From Thiohalocapsa sp. (lineage in GTDB: Bacteria > Pseudomonadota > Gammaproteobacteria > Chromatiales > Chromatiaceae): a stretch of DNA of 64,000 nucleotides. A program made the position numbers and the translations under genes. The notes beneath the pieces were generated by a model. That model had not been told where the DNA came from. It saw only the letters and a program-made list of their open reading frames with translations, and made no database searches. The DNA is taken from NCBI GenBank assembly GCA_021736785.1, contig JAIPFF010000010.1, forward strand, positions 48,775-112,774, read 5' to 3'. Shown one piece after another: positions 27,746-35,434 of this stretch; positions within the stretch are counted from its first letter, which is position 1, and every line of letters starts with the position of its first letter.

Positions 27746-27961
27746 TTGGACCGCTACGCCGACGAACTCGATCTGGCACAGCATCGCGCGCAACAACTGA
27801 CGGACATCGCAATCGCGGCCATCCGCCAACGTACGCAAACGGGCGCGGGCCGCCAAGACTGCCTCGACTGCGGACACCCCATCCACGCGGATCGCCTGGC
27901 GCTCGTCCCCAATGCTTGCCGTTGCACGCCATGTCAGGACAGGCATGAGCGGAAAAGCTGA
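27746..27961 (+). CDS. DksA/TraR-type C4 zinc-finger protein
   Basis: This small protein (71 aa) has an amphipathic helix (DRYADELDLAQHRAQQL) followed by a C4 finger CLDCGHPI...CTPCQ in the spacing of TraR/DksA proteins. The best start is TTG at 27746 with AAAGG about 10 bp upstream. The open frame extends to 27515 but is noncoding in character. Such proteins bind the RNA polymerase secondary channel and change promoter response. Like TraR, this one lacks the long coiled-coil domain of full-length DksA. Confidence 0.75.
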   Translation: MDRYADELDLAQHRAQQLTDIAIAAIRQRTQTGAGRQDCLDCGHPIHADRLALVPNACRCTPCQDRHERKS

Positions 27962-28131
27962 AGCAGGCCGGGGCGGCCGGTAGAATCGGCGCGGAGGTCG
28001 CGCTTTTCGCGACATCGGCATGCGGCTCTGCCCCGGGGGTGGGTCAACGCGCCTCGGCAACAGCCGACAAATCCGCCCTGCCCGGCTATGCTTGGTCGCT
28101 TGTTGCCGCGCTGTCGAAGGGGGATTGAACG

Positions 28132-28995
28132 GTGTATCGCGCCCTAGTGCTGTCGTTTCTACTGATCGTCGCCGCACCCGCGTGGGCGGACCGCGTGCTG
28201 CTGCTGGTGCATGGCTACCTGGGCGATGCGTCGTCCTGGCAGCGGGACGGGGTGCTGCCGGTGCTGCAGCAAGCGGGGTGGCACTTCGGCGGGAATTGGC
28301 AGTCGACGCCGGCGGGCGTGCGCCTCGACGCCGCGCTCGAGGCGCCCGGGCCTTTTGTGGTCTACACGGCGAACCTGCCGTCGACAGCGCCCCTGGCGGA
28401 GCAGGCCCGCTTTCTGGGCGGCATGCTCAATGCCGTCGCCGAGCGGCATCCCGACGTCGGCGTGGACTTGGTCGGCCATTCCGCCGGCGGCGTGGTCGCA
28501 CGGCTGGCGCTGGTGAGCTATGGGGCGGGCAGCGTGCGGCGCCTGGTGACGATCGCATCGCCTCACGCGGGCACGCAGCGCGCTTGGGAGGCACTGAGCG
28601 CTACCGACGACAACGGTCTGTTCGGCGGCGTCAAGCGCTGGTTCGTCAAGCGGGCGGTCGGCGACGAGCTTTACCATACCGTGCGCGCATCCCGCGGCGC
28701 GTTGCTCGATCTGGCCCCGCCCATGCCCGGCAACCTGTTGTTCTGGCTGAATTCGCAGACCCATCCGGACATCGAATACATCGCCGTCGTGCGCGGCGCC
28801 GCCTACGGCATGCCCGGCGACGAGATCGTCCCGGCCATGAGCCAGGATCTCAACCGGATTCCGGCGCTGCAGGGCCGCGCCCGTACCGTCGTGATGGCCA
28901 GCAATCACCTGCTGAGTGCGCGCGACGGACTGCTGCTATCCGAGCTCATCGCCAAGCCCGTCACCATGCCCGCCAGCGCCGCGGCCGACCGGTAG
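28132..28995 (+). CDS. Exported alpha/beta hydrolase (lipase-like)
   Basis: The 287-aa product begins at GTG 28132 with a clear Sec signal peptide (MYRALVLSFLLIVAAPAWA, cleavage after AWA). The mature part has LLLVHGYLGDASSW (oxyanion side), the nucleophile elbow GHSAGG, SPHAGTQ as in triacylglycerol lipases, and a late His in ASNHLLSA. It probably acts in the periplasm or outside the cell on esters or lipids. The gene stands alone before the tRNA-Leu fragment. Confidence 0.78.
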   Translation: MYRALVLSFLLIVAAPAWADRVLLLVHGYLGDASSWQRDGVLPVLQQAGWHFGGNWQSTPAGVRLDAALEAPGPFVVYTANLPSTAPLAEQARFLGGMLNAVAERHPDVGVDLVGHSAGGVVARLALVSYGAGSVRRLVTIASPHAGTQRAWEALSATDDNGLFGGVKRWFVKRAVGDELYHTVRASRGALLDLAPPMPGNLLFWLNSQTHPDIEYIAVVRGAAYGMPGDEIVPAMSQDLNRIPALQGRARTVVMASNHLLSARDGLLLSELIAKPVTMPASAAADR

Positions 28996-29103
28996 ATCGG
29001 CCCGGCAAGCCGGCGGCCCCGATCAGCTATCGCCGACCGAAAGCGGCCGTCGCCGGCCCGGCAAAGCGTTCGGCCAGGCGGCGCGCGAGGCGTGATTCCA
29101 CAT

Positions 29104-29160
29104 TGGTGCCCGGGGCGGGACTCGAACCCGCATGGCCGAAGCCGAGGGATTTTAAGTCCC
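29104..29160 (-). repeat. Partial tRNA-Leu copy, distal attachment-site repeat
   Basis: A 57-bp stretch is identical to 30900-30956. It is the 3' part of tRNA-Leu(TAA) from the anticodon stem to CCA. The 5' half is absent, so it is not a functional tRNA. This is the classic footprint left by integration into a tRNA 3' end. Confidence 0.9.
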
Positions 29161-29227
29161 CGCGAATCGCAAGCAGGTTAGTCGCCTGGGATCTGGAGGC
29201 TCGGTCAATGACGACCAATAGCGGCGA

Positions 29228-29797
29228 TTAGATCACCTCGATCCAGTCCGTCAGAAGCGAGGCGACACCGGTCAAGCCCACTTGGCGAAGCGCGTCGATG
29301 AGTTGCTCCGGCGTGTATGGTGGATTGTTGAGCGCGGCCCGTTGTTGCTTGACGGCGGCAAGGACAACTTCGGCTTCGAGGTCGACGAGATCGAGGACAA
29401 AGGCGTCCGGATGTCGCGCAAAGATGTCGAAACGCTTCAGCGTGTCCGCCGGAAAATCCCGGAGGTTGGTTGTCACGATGCATTGAGCGCCGGCTCTGAT
29501 CGCAGCGGCCAAAACATGTCGATCGTCCGGGTCCGGCAGTTCGAAGTCATCGATGAGCGACTCGTAGTCGCTTACAAGGCAGTCCGGCACCGCCTCGTTC
29601 ATCCGGTCGATAGTCCTCTCCAGCCGCCGCCTATCGAGGTCAGGGCGATCGCGCAGCACAGCATCAAGCCACTCCTGCTGAATCTGCGCGGTCCACTTCG
29701 CGCGGAACTTCCCGGTTAACGCCAGCCTGATCATCAGATCCCGCAGCGGCGCGGGATAGAGCAGACAAGCGTCGTAGATGACCGTGAAGTTGGCCAA
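29228..29797 (-). CDS. PIN-domain toxin (VapC-like RNase)
   Basis: The PIN fold starts at once (NFTVIYDACLLYPAPLR, first catalytic Asp). Later acidic residues lie in DDFELPDPDDRHVLAAA and VTTNLRDFPADTL, typical of PIN ribonucleases of toxin-antitoxin pairs. The likely start is TTG at 29797 (189 aa), three bases past the antitoxin stop codon. The long frame upstream overlaps the antitoxin. At about 190 aa it is larger than VapC (about 130 aa), with a C-terminal helical extension. It is encoded directly after a helix-turn-helix partner and lies inside the tRNA-Leu-bounded island. Confidence 0.8.
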   Translation of the reverse strand: MANFTVIYDACLLYPAPLRDLMIRLALTGKFRAKWTAQIQQEWLDAVLRDRPDLDRRRLERTIDRMNEAVPDCLVSDYESLIDDFELPDPDDRHVLAAAIRAGAQCIVTTNLRDFPADTLKRFDIFARHPDAFVLDLVDLEAEVVLAAVKQQRAALNNPPYTPEQLIDALRQVGLTGVASLLTDWIEVI

Positions 29798-29799
29798 AA

Positions 29800-30267
29800 T
29801 CAGTACCCGAGCCCCAGTTCCTGCGCTTCTGCGGTCAGATCGTCCGCGATGCGCCTGCACTGCGCATCCACCTCTACCTTGTACGCCATCAGGTCGTCGA
29901 ACCGAATGCGCCGATGACGGCCGGTTTTGTGGAAAGGGATCTTTCCCGCTTCCAACTGTTTGACCAGGTACGGGCGCGACACATTCAGCAGATCCGCCGC
30001 CTGTTGGGTCGTCAATTCCGCGTGGACCGGAACCAAGGAAATCGCATTGCCGCGTGCCATCTCGCTGAGGATGTCCACCAGCATATGGATAGCCGACACC
30101 GGGACATTCACGTCGGCGTCGCCATCAATCAAACGAAGACGCGCCTGCTCGCCTTTCCCGATACATGCCGCAAGCAAGCGACTGCTCTCGGCGGCAAGGT
30201 GGACCTCTTCTTCTGTCGGCAGGCGCACGGGCGCCCGCAAAGTACTCGATGTTCCGGACACGGCCAA
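29800..30267 (-). CDS. Helix-turn-helix antitoxin (excisionase-type domain)
   Basis: This 155-aa protein has a C-terminal DNA-binding domain of the excisionase/MerR-like type: ELTTQQAADLLNVSRPYLVK, then FHKTGRHRRIRFDDLMAYK. The N-terminal half (about 80 residues) is a separate helical region including VPVSAIHMLVDILSEMARG. Antitoxins with this DNA-binding domain pair with larger PIN toxins. It probably neutralises the downstream toxin and represses the operon. The promoter should lie between 30268 and about 30400 on the minus strand. Confidence 0.8.
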   Translation of the reverse strand: MAVSGTSSTLRAPVRLPTEEEVHLAAESSRLLAACIGKGEQARLRLIDGDADVNVPVSAIHMLVDILSEMARGNAISLVPVHAELTTQQAADLLNVSRPYLVKQLEAGKIPFHKTGRHRRIRFDDLMAYKVEVDAQCRRIADDLTAEAQELGLGY

Positions 30268-30899
30268 TCTCCTGCTGGAAGTCTTGTAGTCGCCAGGACG
30301 CCGGCTTTAGCCGAGCTTAGATGAAGTCTAGCCAATAAACGAAATATTCGAAACACATTGATCGACATTTTGACAACGGCTCGTGGCGCGCGCGCAGCCA
30401 CCGCTTGTGCCGCCTGCCGCCTACCGCTTACCGCTTACCGCTTACCGCCTACCGCCTACCGCTTACCGCCTGCTATATCTTGACCGGGCGGTTCACGAGT
30501 TGGCTCTCGACAGCGCATCAACGCACGAATCGGCCGGTTTCGGGCGGGCGTTGTCCTACTACGCGGCGAGTGCCTCATCCAACAGCGGCATCGGATCGGC
30601 CGGCGGTGCGATCCACGGTCCCGAGGTCCTGGATGGTCCTCATCGAGCAAGAAGCAGCACCGCGATGTTATCGAAAGGCACCGCCATGGCCGTTATGCCG
30701 GCGCGGCAATCGATGGATTCCGGCTGCCATCGGGAATCGCCACGAAGGACAGTCTTGGTCGTGATCGATGCCGAGCGTTAGGCGGTGATTCGGGGAATCC
30801 CCGTACAAGGCGGCGAGACCTCCTCGCCGTCTAAACATTCGCCAGCTACGTCAGTGCGTAGCCGCGCACGGGGGCGAGACTTCAAAGCCAAGTGTTTGA
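30268..30899. other. Noncoding part of the tRNA-Leu island (632 bp)
   Basis: No gene is recognised. It holds the presumed antitoxin promoter, a 7-bp tandem repeat and anonymous GC-rich sequence up to tRNA-Leu. No integrase remnant was seen in any frame. Confidence 0.5.
30422..30470. repeat. 7-bp tandem repeat, seven copies
   Basis: The unit TACCGC(T/C) is repeated seven times head to tail with only the last base varying. It is noncoding, inside the island, about 150 bp upstream of the antitoxin start. Confidence 0.9.
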
Positions 30900-30984
30900 T
30901 GGTGCCCGGGGCGGGACTCGAACCCGCATGGCCGAAGCCGAGGGATTTTAAGTCCCTTGTGTCTACCGATTTCACCACCCGGGC
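30900..30984 (-). tRNA. tRNA-Leu (anticodon TAA)
   Basis: The minus strand reads GCCCGGGTGGTGAAATCGGTAG as the 5' part, with an acceptor stem pairing with CCGGGCA, an anticodon loop around TTAA, a long class II variable arm (CTCGGCTTCGGCCAT), a T-loop GTTCGAGTC and encoded CCA. At 85 nt it has normal tRNA-Leu length. Its 3' part is duplicated at 29104. Confidence 0.95.
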
Positions 30985-31029
30985 GGATGGTCGCCGCTCG
31001 CGGCGCGGATGGCTTTTCGGGGAGAGGCG

Positions 31030-31055
31030 GGCCGGCAGCTGCGGGGCTGCCGGCC
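31030..31055. other. Strong hairpin between tRNA-Cys and tRNA-Leu
   Basis: A 10-bp perfect inverted repeat (GGCCGGCAGC / GCTGCCGGCC) with a 6-base loop lies in the 85-bp spacer of the tRNA pair. No U-run follows on the minus strand. It may be a processing or attenuator structure rather than a terminator. Confidence 0.55.
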
Positions 31056-31069
31056 GCGGATCGGAAGTT

Positions 31070-31143
31070 TGGAGGCTGAGGTCGGAATCGAACCGGCGTA
31101 CACGGCTTTGCAGGCCGCTGCATAACCACTCTGCCACTCAGCC
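31070..31143 (-). tRNA. tRNA-Cys (anticodon GCA)
   Basis: The minus strand begins GGCTGAGTGGCAGAGTGG, has the anticodon loop CCTGCAAAG (GCA), T-loop GTTCGATTC, acceptor 3' strand CTCAGCC and an encoded CCA. It is 74 nt, immediately upstream of tRNA-Leu on the same strand, as in enterobacterial cysT-leuZ. Confidence 0.95.
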
Positions 31144-31685
31144 GAAGCCGAATAGCTTAGCGCCAATTCGGTTTGATGTCACCCTCTCGCGGCCATCGGA
31201 AGCGCCGCCGCCGGTGGACACCGGGGCGCGGCCTCGCAAAGGACTCGGCGACCGCGGCCACGCCTGCCACGCCTGCCACGCCTGCCACGCCTGCCACGCC
31301 CGCTACGCCCGCCATGTGGTCGGCCGCGTCGTTGTCGCCCGGCAAGGTCATGGTGCGGATGGCGGCGATGCCGTTGTCGTCCTCGGCCAGGGCCGTACCG
31401 CGCCGCGCGCAACCGCCGGCAATGCCTGTTTGTAAATCAGCGCGTTGGCGGGGCCGGTTGCGGCCCGAGGCCGCTAGGAGCACCCCTTACCGGCCCCCCC
31501 GGAAAACACCAATCCGGCCCAATTCCCGACTTGGTTCACAGTCGCATCGCGGCCCCTTCGGCTACCGTATTGTCAGTGATTTAGCAAATAGGGACATATG
31601 CACGACGCCGTGCCGAGGGCTCCGACAATCGGTCGCTGCTCCGGTCCCGGCGGCATGCCGCGGTCCGGAAAATCGAACAGACACA
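31144..31685. other. Intergenic region upstream of the sensor kinase (542 bp)
   Basis: No gene is recognised. It contains promoters for the minus-strand tRNAs (right of 31143) and for the plus-strand kinase, plus a 9-bp tandem repeat. The kinase frame is open back to 31173, but the upstream part encodes low-complexity sequence over the repeat. Confidence 0.5.
31261..31314. repeat. 9-bp tandem repeat, six copies
   Basis: The unit CGCCTGCCA is present four times exactly, then twice with one or two changes. It would encode Thr-Pro-Ala repeats in one frame and His-Ala-Cys in another, but it lies outside any supported gene. Confidence 0.9.
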
Positions 31686-33455
31686 ATGCTGACCATTCGC
31701 CTCAAATATCTCTTGCTGATGATGCCGATTCTAATCGTCGGCACCGCCCTATCAAGCGTGGGTGCACTGGACTCGCCCTTGGGGATCGTCGGCGCATTTG
31801 CGGCCATGGCGCTTTATATCACCTACACCTCGGACAAATTGATGCGCCCGCAGCAGACATTGTTGCGCGCGGCTCAGCGGCTGGTGCCGGAATCTCAGGC
31901 GGCCGGCCGTGGCAATCGCCCGGCGCAGATCGCGGCCTCCCTCGAAGCGGCGGCGCAGCGTCTGCAAACCAGCGAGCAGCGCATCCGCGATCTGGAGGCC
32001 AAGCTGTCGCGGGCCGAGGCCGAGGCGCAGCGCGCCGGAAAGGCAAAGCGCGCGTTCCTCGCCAACATCGGCCACGAGCTGAGAACGCCGATGAACGTGA
32101 TCATCGGCATGACGCGGCTGTCGATGCGCATTTCCCAAAGCCCGCAGCAGCGCGACTACCTCGAGCGCGTGGACCGCGCGGCGCATACGCTGCTCAATCA
32201 GATCAGCAATATCCTCGATTACGTCAAACTCGACGCGGGCGATCTGCATATCGACGCGGTCGCCTTCAACCTGGACGACATTCTGGAAACGGTGGTCGGT
32301 CTGGCTCGCCTGAAGATCGGCAACAAGGACATCCATCTCGCGCTCGAGCGCGACGAGCAGATCCCGAACACGTTGGTCGGAGACCCGCAGCGTCTGACGC
32401 AGGTGCTCGGCAACCTCGCCGACAATTCGGTCAAGTTCACCAAGCGCGGCACGGTGACCATCGGCTGCGCACTTGCGCGGAGCGACGAGGGCTCGGTCCA
32501 GGTACGCTTCGAGGTCCGCGATTCCGGCATCGGGGTCGACCCGACTCATCTGGGCGAGCTGATCTCGCCGTTCGCGCAAGGCGACGAATCGATGACTCGC
32601 CGCTACGGCGGCATCGGTCTCGGACTCAGCATCTGCGGCACCCTGGTACAGGCGATGGGCGGCGAGCTGCGCGCCGACAGTGCGCCCGGCCAAGGCAGCA
32701 CTTTTGCCTTTGTGCTGGCTTTCGCGGCCGCGGACGGCGGTGCCCGCGCGCAGTCGCCCAATGCAGCCGAGCGCCGCGCCCCGGACGAGGAACGCCGGCG
32801 GAGCCCGATGCCGGCACCGCAGCTCGACCTGAGCGGTACGCGGGTGCGCCTGCACGGCGACGAGCGTCTGCTGCGGCGCGTGCTGCGGCGTTTTCACCAG
32901 GACTACGAGTCGTTCGTCCCCGACTATCGCGACCTGCGCAGCGCCCACAACCGCTTCGCCGCATCGCAGCTGGCGCGCGCGCTGTCGAGCGCCGCCGGGA
33001 ATCTGGGGGCCATCGAACTGAAAGAGGCCGCCGACCGCTTGGCCAAAAAGCGCCGCGGCGAAGACGATCCCAGCGACGACATGTACCTCGTAGCGCGACT
33101 GATGCGTGATGTGCTCGCGGAGATCGAGACGCGGCTCGCGAGCCCCGATGAGCTATGCGCGCAAAAGGCGTCCGCCGGCGAGGACGACACCGCGCCCCTC
33201 TCGGACGCCGACCTCGGCGGCGGCCGCGCCGAGTTGTACCGGGAGCTGCAAGAGCTATCGGCATTGCTGAGCGACTTCGATGCCGCCGCGATCAACCGCT
33301 TCCAAGCCTTCCGTGCATCGCTGACGGGCCTGGTTTCGCAAGACCTGATCGACGAGCTGCAGTGCGCCGTGAACGGGTTCGATTTCTGTCTCGCCTACGA
33401 AAAGCTGCGCCGCGTCGCCGCGGAGATCGGCACCGATCTGCCGCAGCTGGGCTGA
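31686..33455 (+). CDS. Membrane sensor histidine kinase with degenerate HPt domain
   Basis: This 589-aa protein starts at MLTIRLKYLLLMMPI, with two N-terminal membrane helices (about 8-25 and 33-50). A coiled coil (about 85-125) is followed by HisKA with FLANIGHELRTPMN (phospho-His) at about 130 and an HATPase_c domain (GDPQRLTQVLGNLADNSVKF, DSGIGV, YGGIGLGLSI). The C-terminal region of about 390-480 resembles an HPt domain (LARALSSAAGNLGA), but the phospho-accepting His is Arg and the following K-G pair is S-S. There is no receiver domain between the kinase core and the HPt-like part. About 100 further helical residues follow. No periplasmic sensing domain is present. Confidence 0.85.
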   Translation: MLTIRLKYLLLMMPILIVGTALSSVGALDSPLGIVGAFAAMALYITYTSDKLMRPQQTLLRAAQRLVPESQAAGRGNRPAQIAASLEAAAQRLQTSEQRIRDLEAKLSRAEAEAQRAGKAKRAFLANIGHELRTPMNVIIGMTRLSMRISQSPQQRDYLERVDRAAHTLLNQISNILDYVKLDAGDLHIDAVAFNLDDILETVVGLARLKIGNKDIHLALERDEQIPNTLVGDPQRLTQVLGNLADNSVKFTKRGTVTIGCALARSDEGSVQVRFEVRDSGIGVDPTHLGELISPFAQGDESMTRRYGGIGLGLSICGTLVQAMGGELRADSAPGQGSTFAFVLAFAAADGGARAQSPNAAERRAPDEERRRSPMPAPQLDLSGTRVRLHGDERLLRRVLRRFHQDYESFVPDYRDLRSAHNRFAASQLARALSSAAGNLGAIELKEAADRLAKKRRGEDDPSDDMYLVARLMRDVLAEIETRLASPDELCAQKASAGEDDTAPLSDADLGGGRAELYRELQELSALLSDFDAAAINRFQAFRASLTGLVSQDLIDELQCAVNGFDFCLAYEKLRRVAAEIGTDLPQLG

Positions 33456-33792
33456 TAGTCCCCCGCGGGCGCTGGGCGCTGGGCGCTGGGCGCTGGGCGC
33501 TGGGCGCTGGGCCGGCATTGTCGAGGTCGCGGCGCCGCGCAAGCGAGCGGCCGCGGCGTCTGTCGGGCTTCGCGACGAGCGGCTCGAATCACGCCTGCCC
33601 ATCCGGCGCCGGCCTCGCGTGTCGGCGAAACCCGGCACGCCGATCGGGGCAGCGATGCCCCCCTTCCCTCGTAGACGCCGCGAGCGTCCCCATCTTCGGT
33701 AAGCTAAAGGCGTAACAGCACGCCGCCGCGGAGCCGCGGCCGGCGTTTCAAGCCGGCCAAGCGTCGTTCCAGCCGCTCAAGGAGCAACGACC
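33456..33792. other. Intergenic region (337 bp)
   Basis: It holds a 7-bp tandem repeat directly after the kinase stop, then anonymous GC-rich sequence and an AAGGAG ribosome site before the GTG start at 33793. No gene is seen. Confidence 0.5.
33467..33508. repeat. 7-bp tandem repeat, six copies
   Basis: Six exact copies of GGGCGCT begin about 12 bp after the histidine kinase stop codon. Confidence 0.9.
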
Positions 33793-34452
33793 GTGAGAAG
33801 CCCATTTTTACCGACCTTCGACGCACTGCCGAAGGAGCTGCCGATTTTTCCGCTCAGCGGCGCCGTGGTGATGCCGGGCGTCCAATTGCCGCTGAACATC
33901 TTCGAGCCGCGATATCTGAACATGGTTCAGGCGGCGCTGGCGCTCGATCACCTGATCGGCATGGTCCAGCCGCTCGGCGGGGAGAGCGCGGAGGGCGAGC
34001 CGGCCCTCCACCGCACCGGCTGTGCCGGGCGCATCACCTCCTACAGCGAGACCAACGATGGCCGCATCGTCATGGTGTTGACTGGCCTTTGCCGTTTCGA
34101 GATCGCGCAGGAGCTGGAGCCGCGCGACGGCTTCCGGCGCGTGATCCCCGATTGGGAACGCTTTTCGGGCGACTACGTTGCCGACGAGGGCGACATCAGC
34201 GAGCGCGAGCGGTTCATGGGCTCGCTGCGCGCCTTCTGCACCCAGCGCAGCGTCGAAGTGCCGTGGGACGACATCGGCAAGATGGCCGACCTGGATCTGA
34301 TCAACCTGCTCTGCGCGCATTTGCCGTTGGGGGCGGACGACAAGCAGGCATTGATCGAAACCGTCGACCTGCGCGAGCGGGCAAGCCTGATGCGCGGTCT
34401 GATGGAAATGTCGACACTCAGCGCGTCGAGCGGCAACGAGCAGCGCCATTGA
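33793..34452 (+). CDS. Lon N-terminal (LAN) substrate-binding domain protein
   Basis: This 219-aa protein has the LAN/PUA-like fold of Lon's N-terminus without ATPase or protease domains: ELPIFPLSGAVVMPGVQLPLNIFEPRY, the GCAGRITSYSETNDGR strand pair, and a helical C-terminal half. The start is GTG at 33793 with AAGGAG 10 bp before. Stand-alone LAN proteins are widespread in proteobacteria; their function is poorly defined (substrate recognition or adaptor roles are proposed). It lies upstream of the Fe-S assembly genes on the same strand with a 133-bp gap. Confidence 0.85.
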   Translation: MRSPFLPTFDALPKELPIFPLSGAVVMPGVQLPLNIFEPRYLNMVQAALALDHLIGMVQPLGGESAEGEPALHRTGCAGRITSYSETNDGRIVMVLTGLCRFEIAQELEPRDGFRRVIPDWERFSGDYVADEGDISERERFMGSLRAFCTQRSVEVPWDDIGKMADLDLINLLCAHLPLGADDKQALIETVDLRERASLMRGLMEMSTLSASSGNEQRH

Positions 34453-34585
34453 GCCCGATACCGGCGGGGTTGACCGCGGCGGCGCGGGGCCTTGAAATCG
34501 GGAGCAGTAAAGGCAAATACCCGGCAAAGAACGAGCGCGGCTCTTCGTACCCGCTCATCCGACCGTCCATAACAGGAGCAGCACC

Positions 34586-34912
34586 ATGGCAGTGACCCTG
34601 ACCGATTCCGCCGCAAGCCACGTCTCCAATATGCTGACCAAGCGCGGCCACGGTGTCGGCCTGCGCATCGGCACCAAGAAAAGCGGATGCACCGGCTTCG
34701 CCTATGTCGTCGACTATGCCGACGACGTCGGCGACGAAGATCAAGTGTTCGAAAGCCACGGCGTCAAAGTCGTCGTCGACAGCAACAGCCTGGGTCAGAT
34801 CGACGGCATGGAGATCGACTTCGTCAAATCCAGCCTGTTGAACGAAGGGTTCGAGTTCCGTAACCCCAACATTAAGGACCAGTGCGGTTGCGGCGAGTCC
34901 TTCAGCGTCTGA
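34586..34912 (+). CDS. A-type iron-sulfur carrier (IscA/SufA family)
   Basis: This 108-aa protein has the three conserved cysteines of A-type carriers: GTKKSGCTGFAY and the C-terminal CGCGESFSV. It accepts and delivers Fe-S clusters or iron. It is followed 19 bp later by a SufE gene, which favours the SUF branch (SufA), though no sufBCDS genes are in the window. GGAGCAG lies upstream of the ATG. Confidence 0.9.
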   Translation: MAVTLTDSAASHVSNMLTKRGHGVGLRIGTKKSGCTGFAYVVDYADDVGDEDQVFESHGVKVVVDSNSLGQIDGMEIDFVKSSLLNEGFEFRNPNIKDQCGCGESFSV

Positions 34913-34931
34913 GGGTGCGACAAGCGATATC

Positions 34932-35351
34932 ATGACAAGCGCGGAAATCGAAGACATCGTCGACACTTTCGAGCTGCTCGGAGACTGGGACCAGCGCTAC
35001 GAGTATCTGGTCGAGCTGGGCGAGCGGATGCCACCGATGGACGGCGCCGACAAAACCGACGCCAATCGCGTGATGGAATGCATGAGCACCGTGCACGTGG
35101 TCGCCCGGCCGCAGGATGACGACGGACGCTTGCACTTCCAGGGCGACTGCGACACCGCGATCATCAAGGGCGTCGTGGCGCTGCTGGTGGGCCTGTTCTC
35201 GGGCAAGACGCCCACCGAGATCGACGATACCGATGTCGACGCCTTGTTCGAAGGCCTCAAGCTCGAAGAGCACCTGAGCCCCAATCGCCACGTCGGCGTC
35301 TACGCCATCGTCAACAAAATGAAGCGCCAGGCCCAGATCGCATCCCGCTAA
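34932..35351 (+). CDS. sufE: SufE-type sulfur acceptor
   Basis: This 139-aa protein matches SufE/CsdE: IVDTFELLGDWDQRYEYLVELG at the N-terminus and the persulfide-carrying Cys in NRVMECMSTVHVVA (usual context V-x-G-C-x-S-x-V). It receives sulfur from a SufS-type cysteine desulfurase and stimulates it. It forms a two-gene unit with the A-type carrier. The desulfurase must be elsewhere. Confidence 0.9.
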   Translation: MTSAEIEDIVDTFELLGDWDQRYEYLVELGERMPPMDGADKTDANRVMECMSTVHVVARPQDDDGRLHFQGDCDTAIIKGVVALLVGLFSGKTPTEIDDTDVDALFEGLKLEEHLSPNRHVGVYAIVNKMKRQAQIASR

Positions 35352-35434
35352 GCCCAGCTCGCCTCCCGCTAACGCGACACGGCGGCGAATCGGGCACTGC
35401 CGGGATGATGGCGGTCGCCCGTGCAGCACACCCC

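Noticed and set aside
27411..27800. Gene overlapping the end of mgtE
   Set aside because: The product is compositionally random and it overlaps both mgtE and the better-supported zinc-finger frame.
29104..29160. A second tRNA-Leu gene
   Set aside because: Only the 3' part is present; the 5' acceptor strand, D arm and 5' anticodon region are missing, so it is an attachment-type duplication.
30422..31314. CRISPR array
   Set aside because: The repeats are 7-9 bp units directly abutting without spacers.
31173..31685. N-terminal extension of the sensor kinase
   Set aside because: It would translate a tandem repeat and low-complexity sequence; MLTIRLKYLLL at 31686 gives a natural membrane-anchored start.
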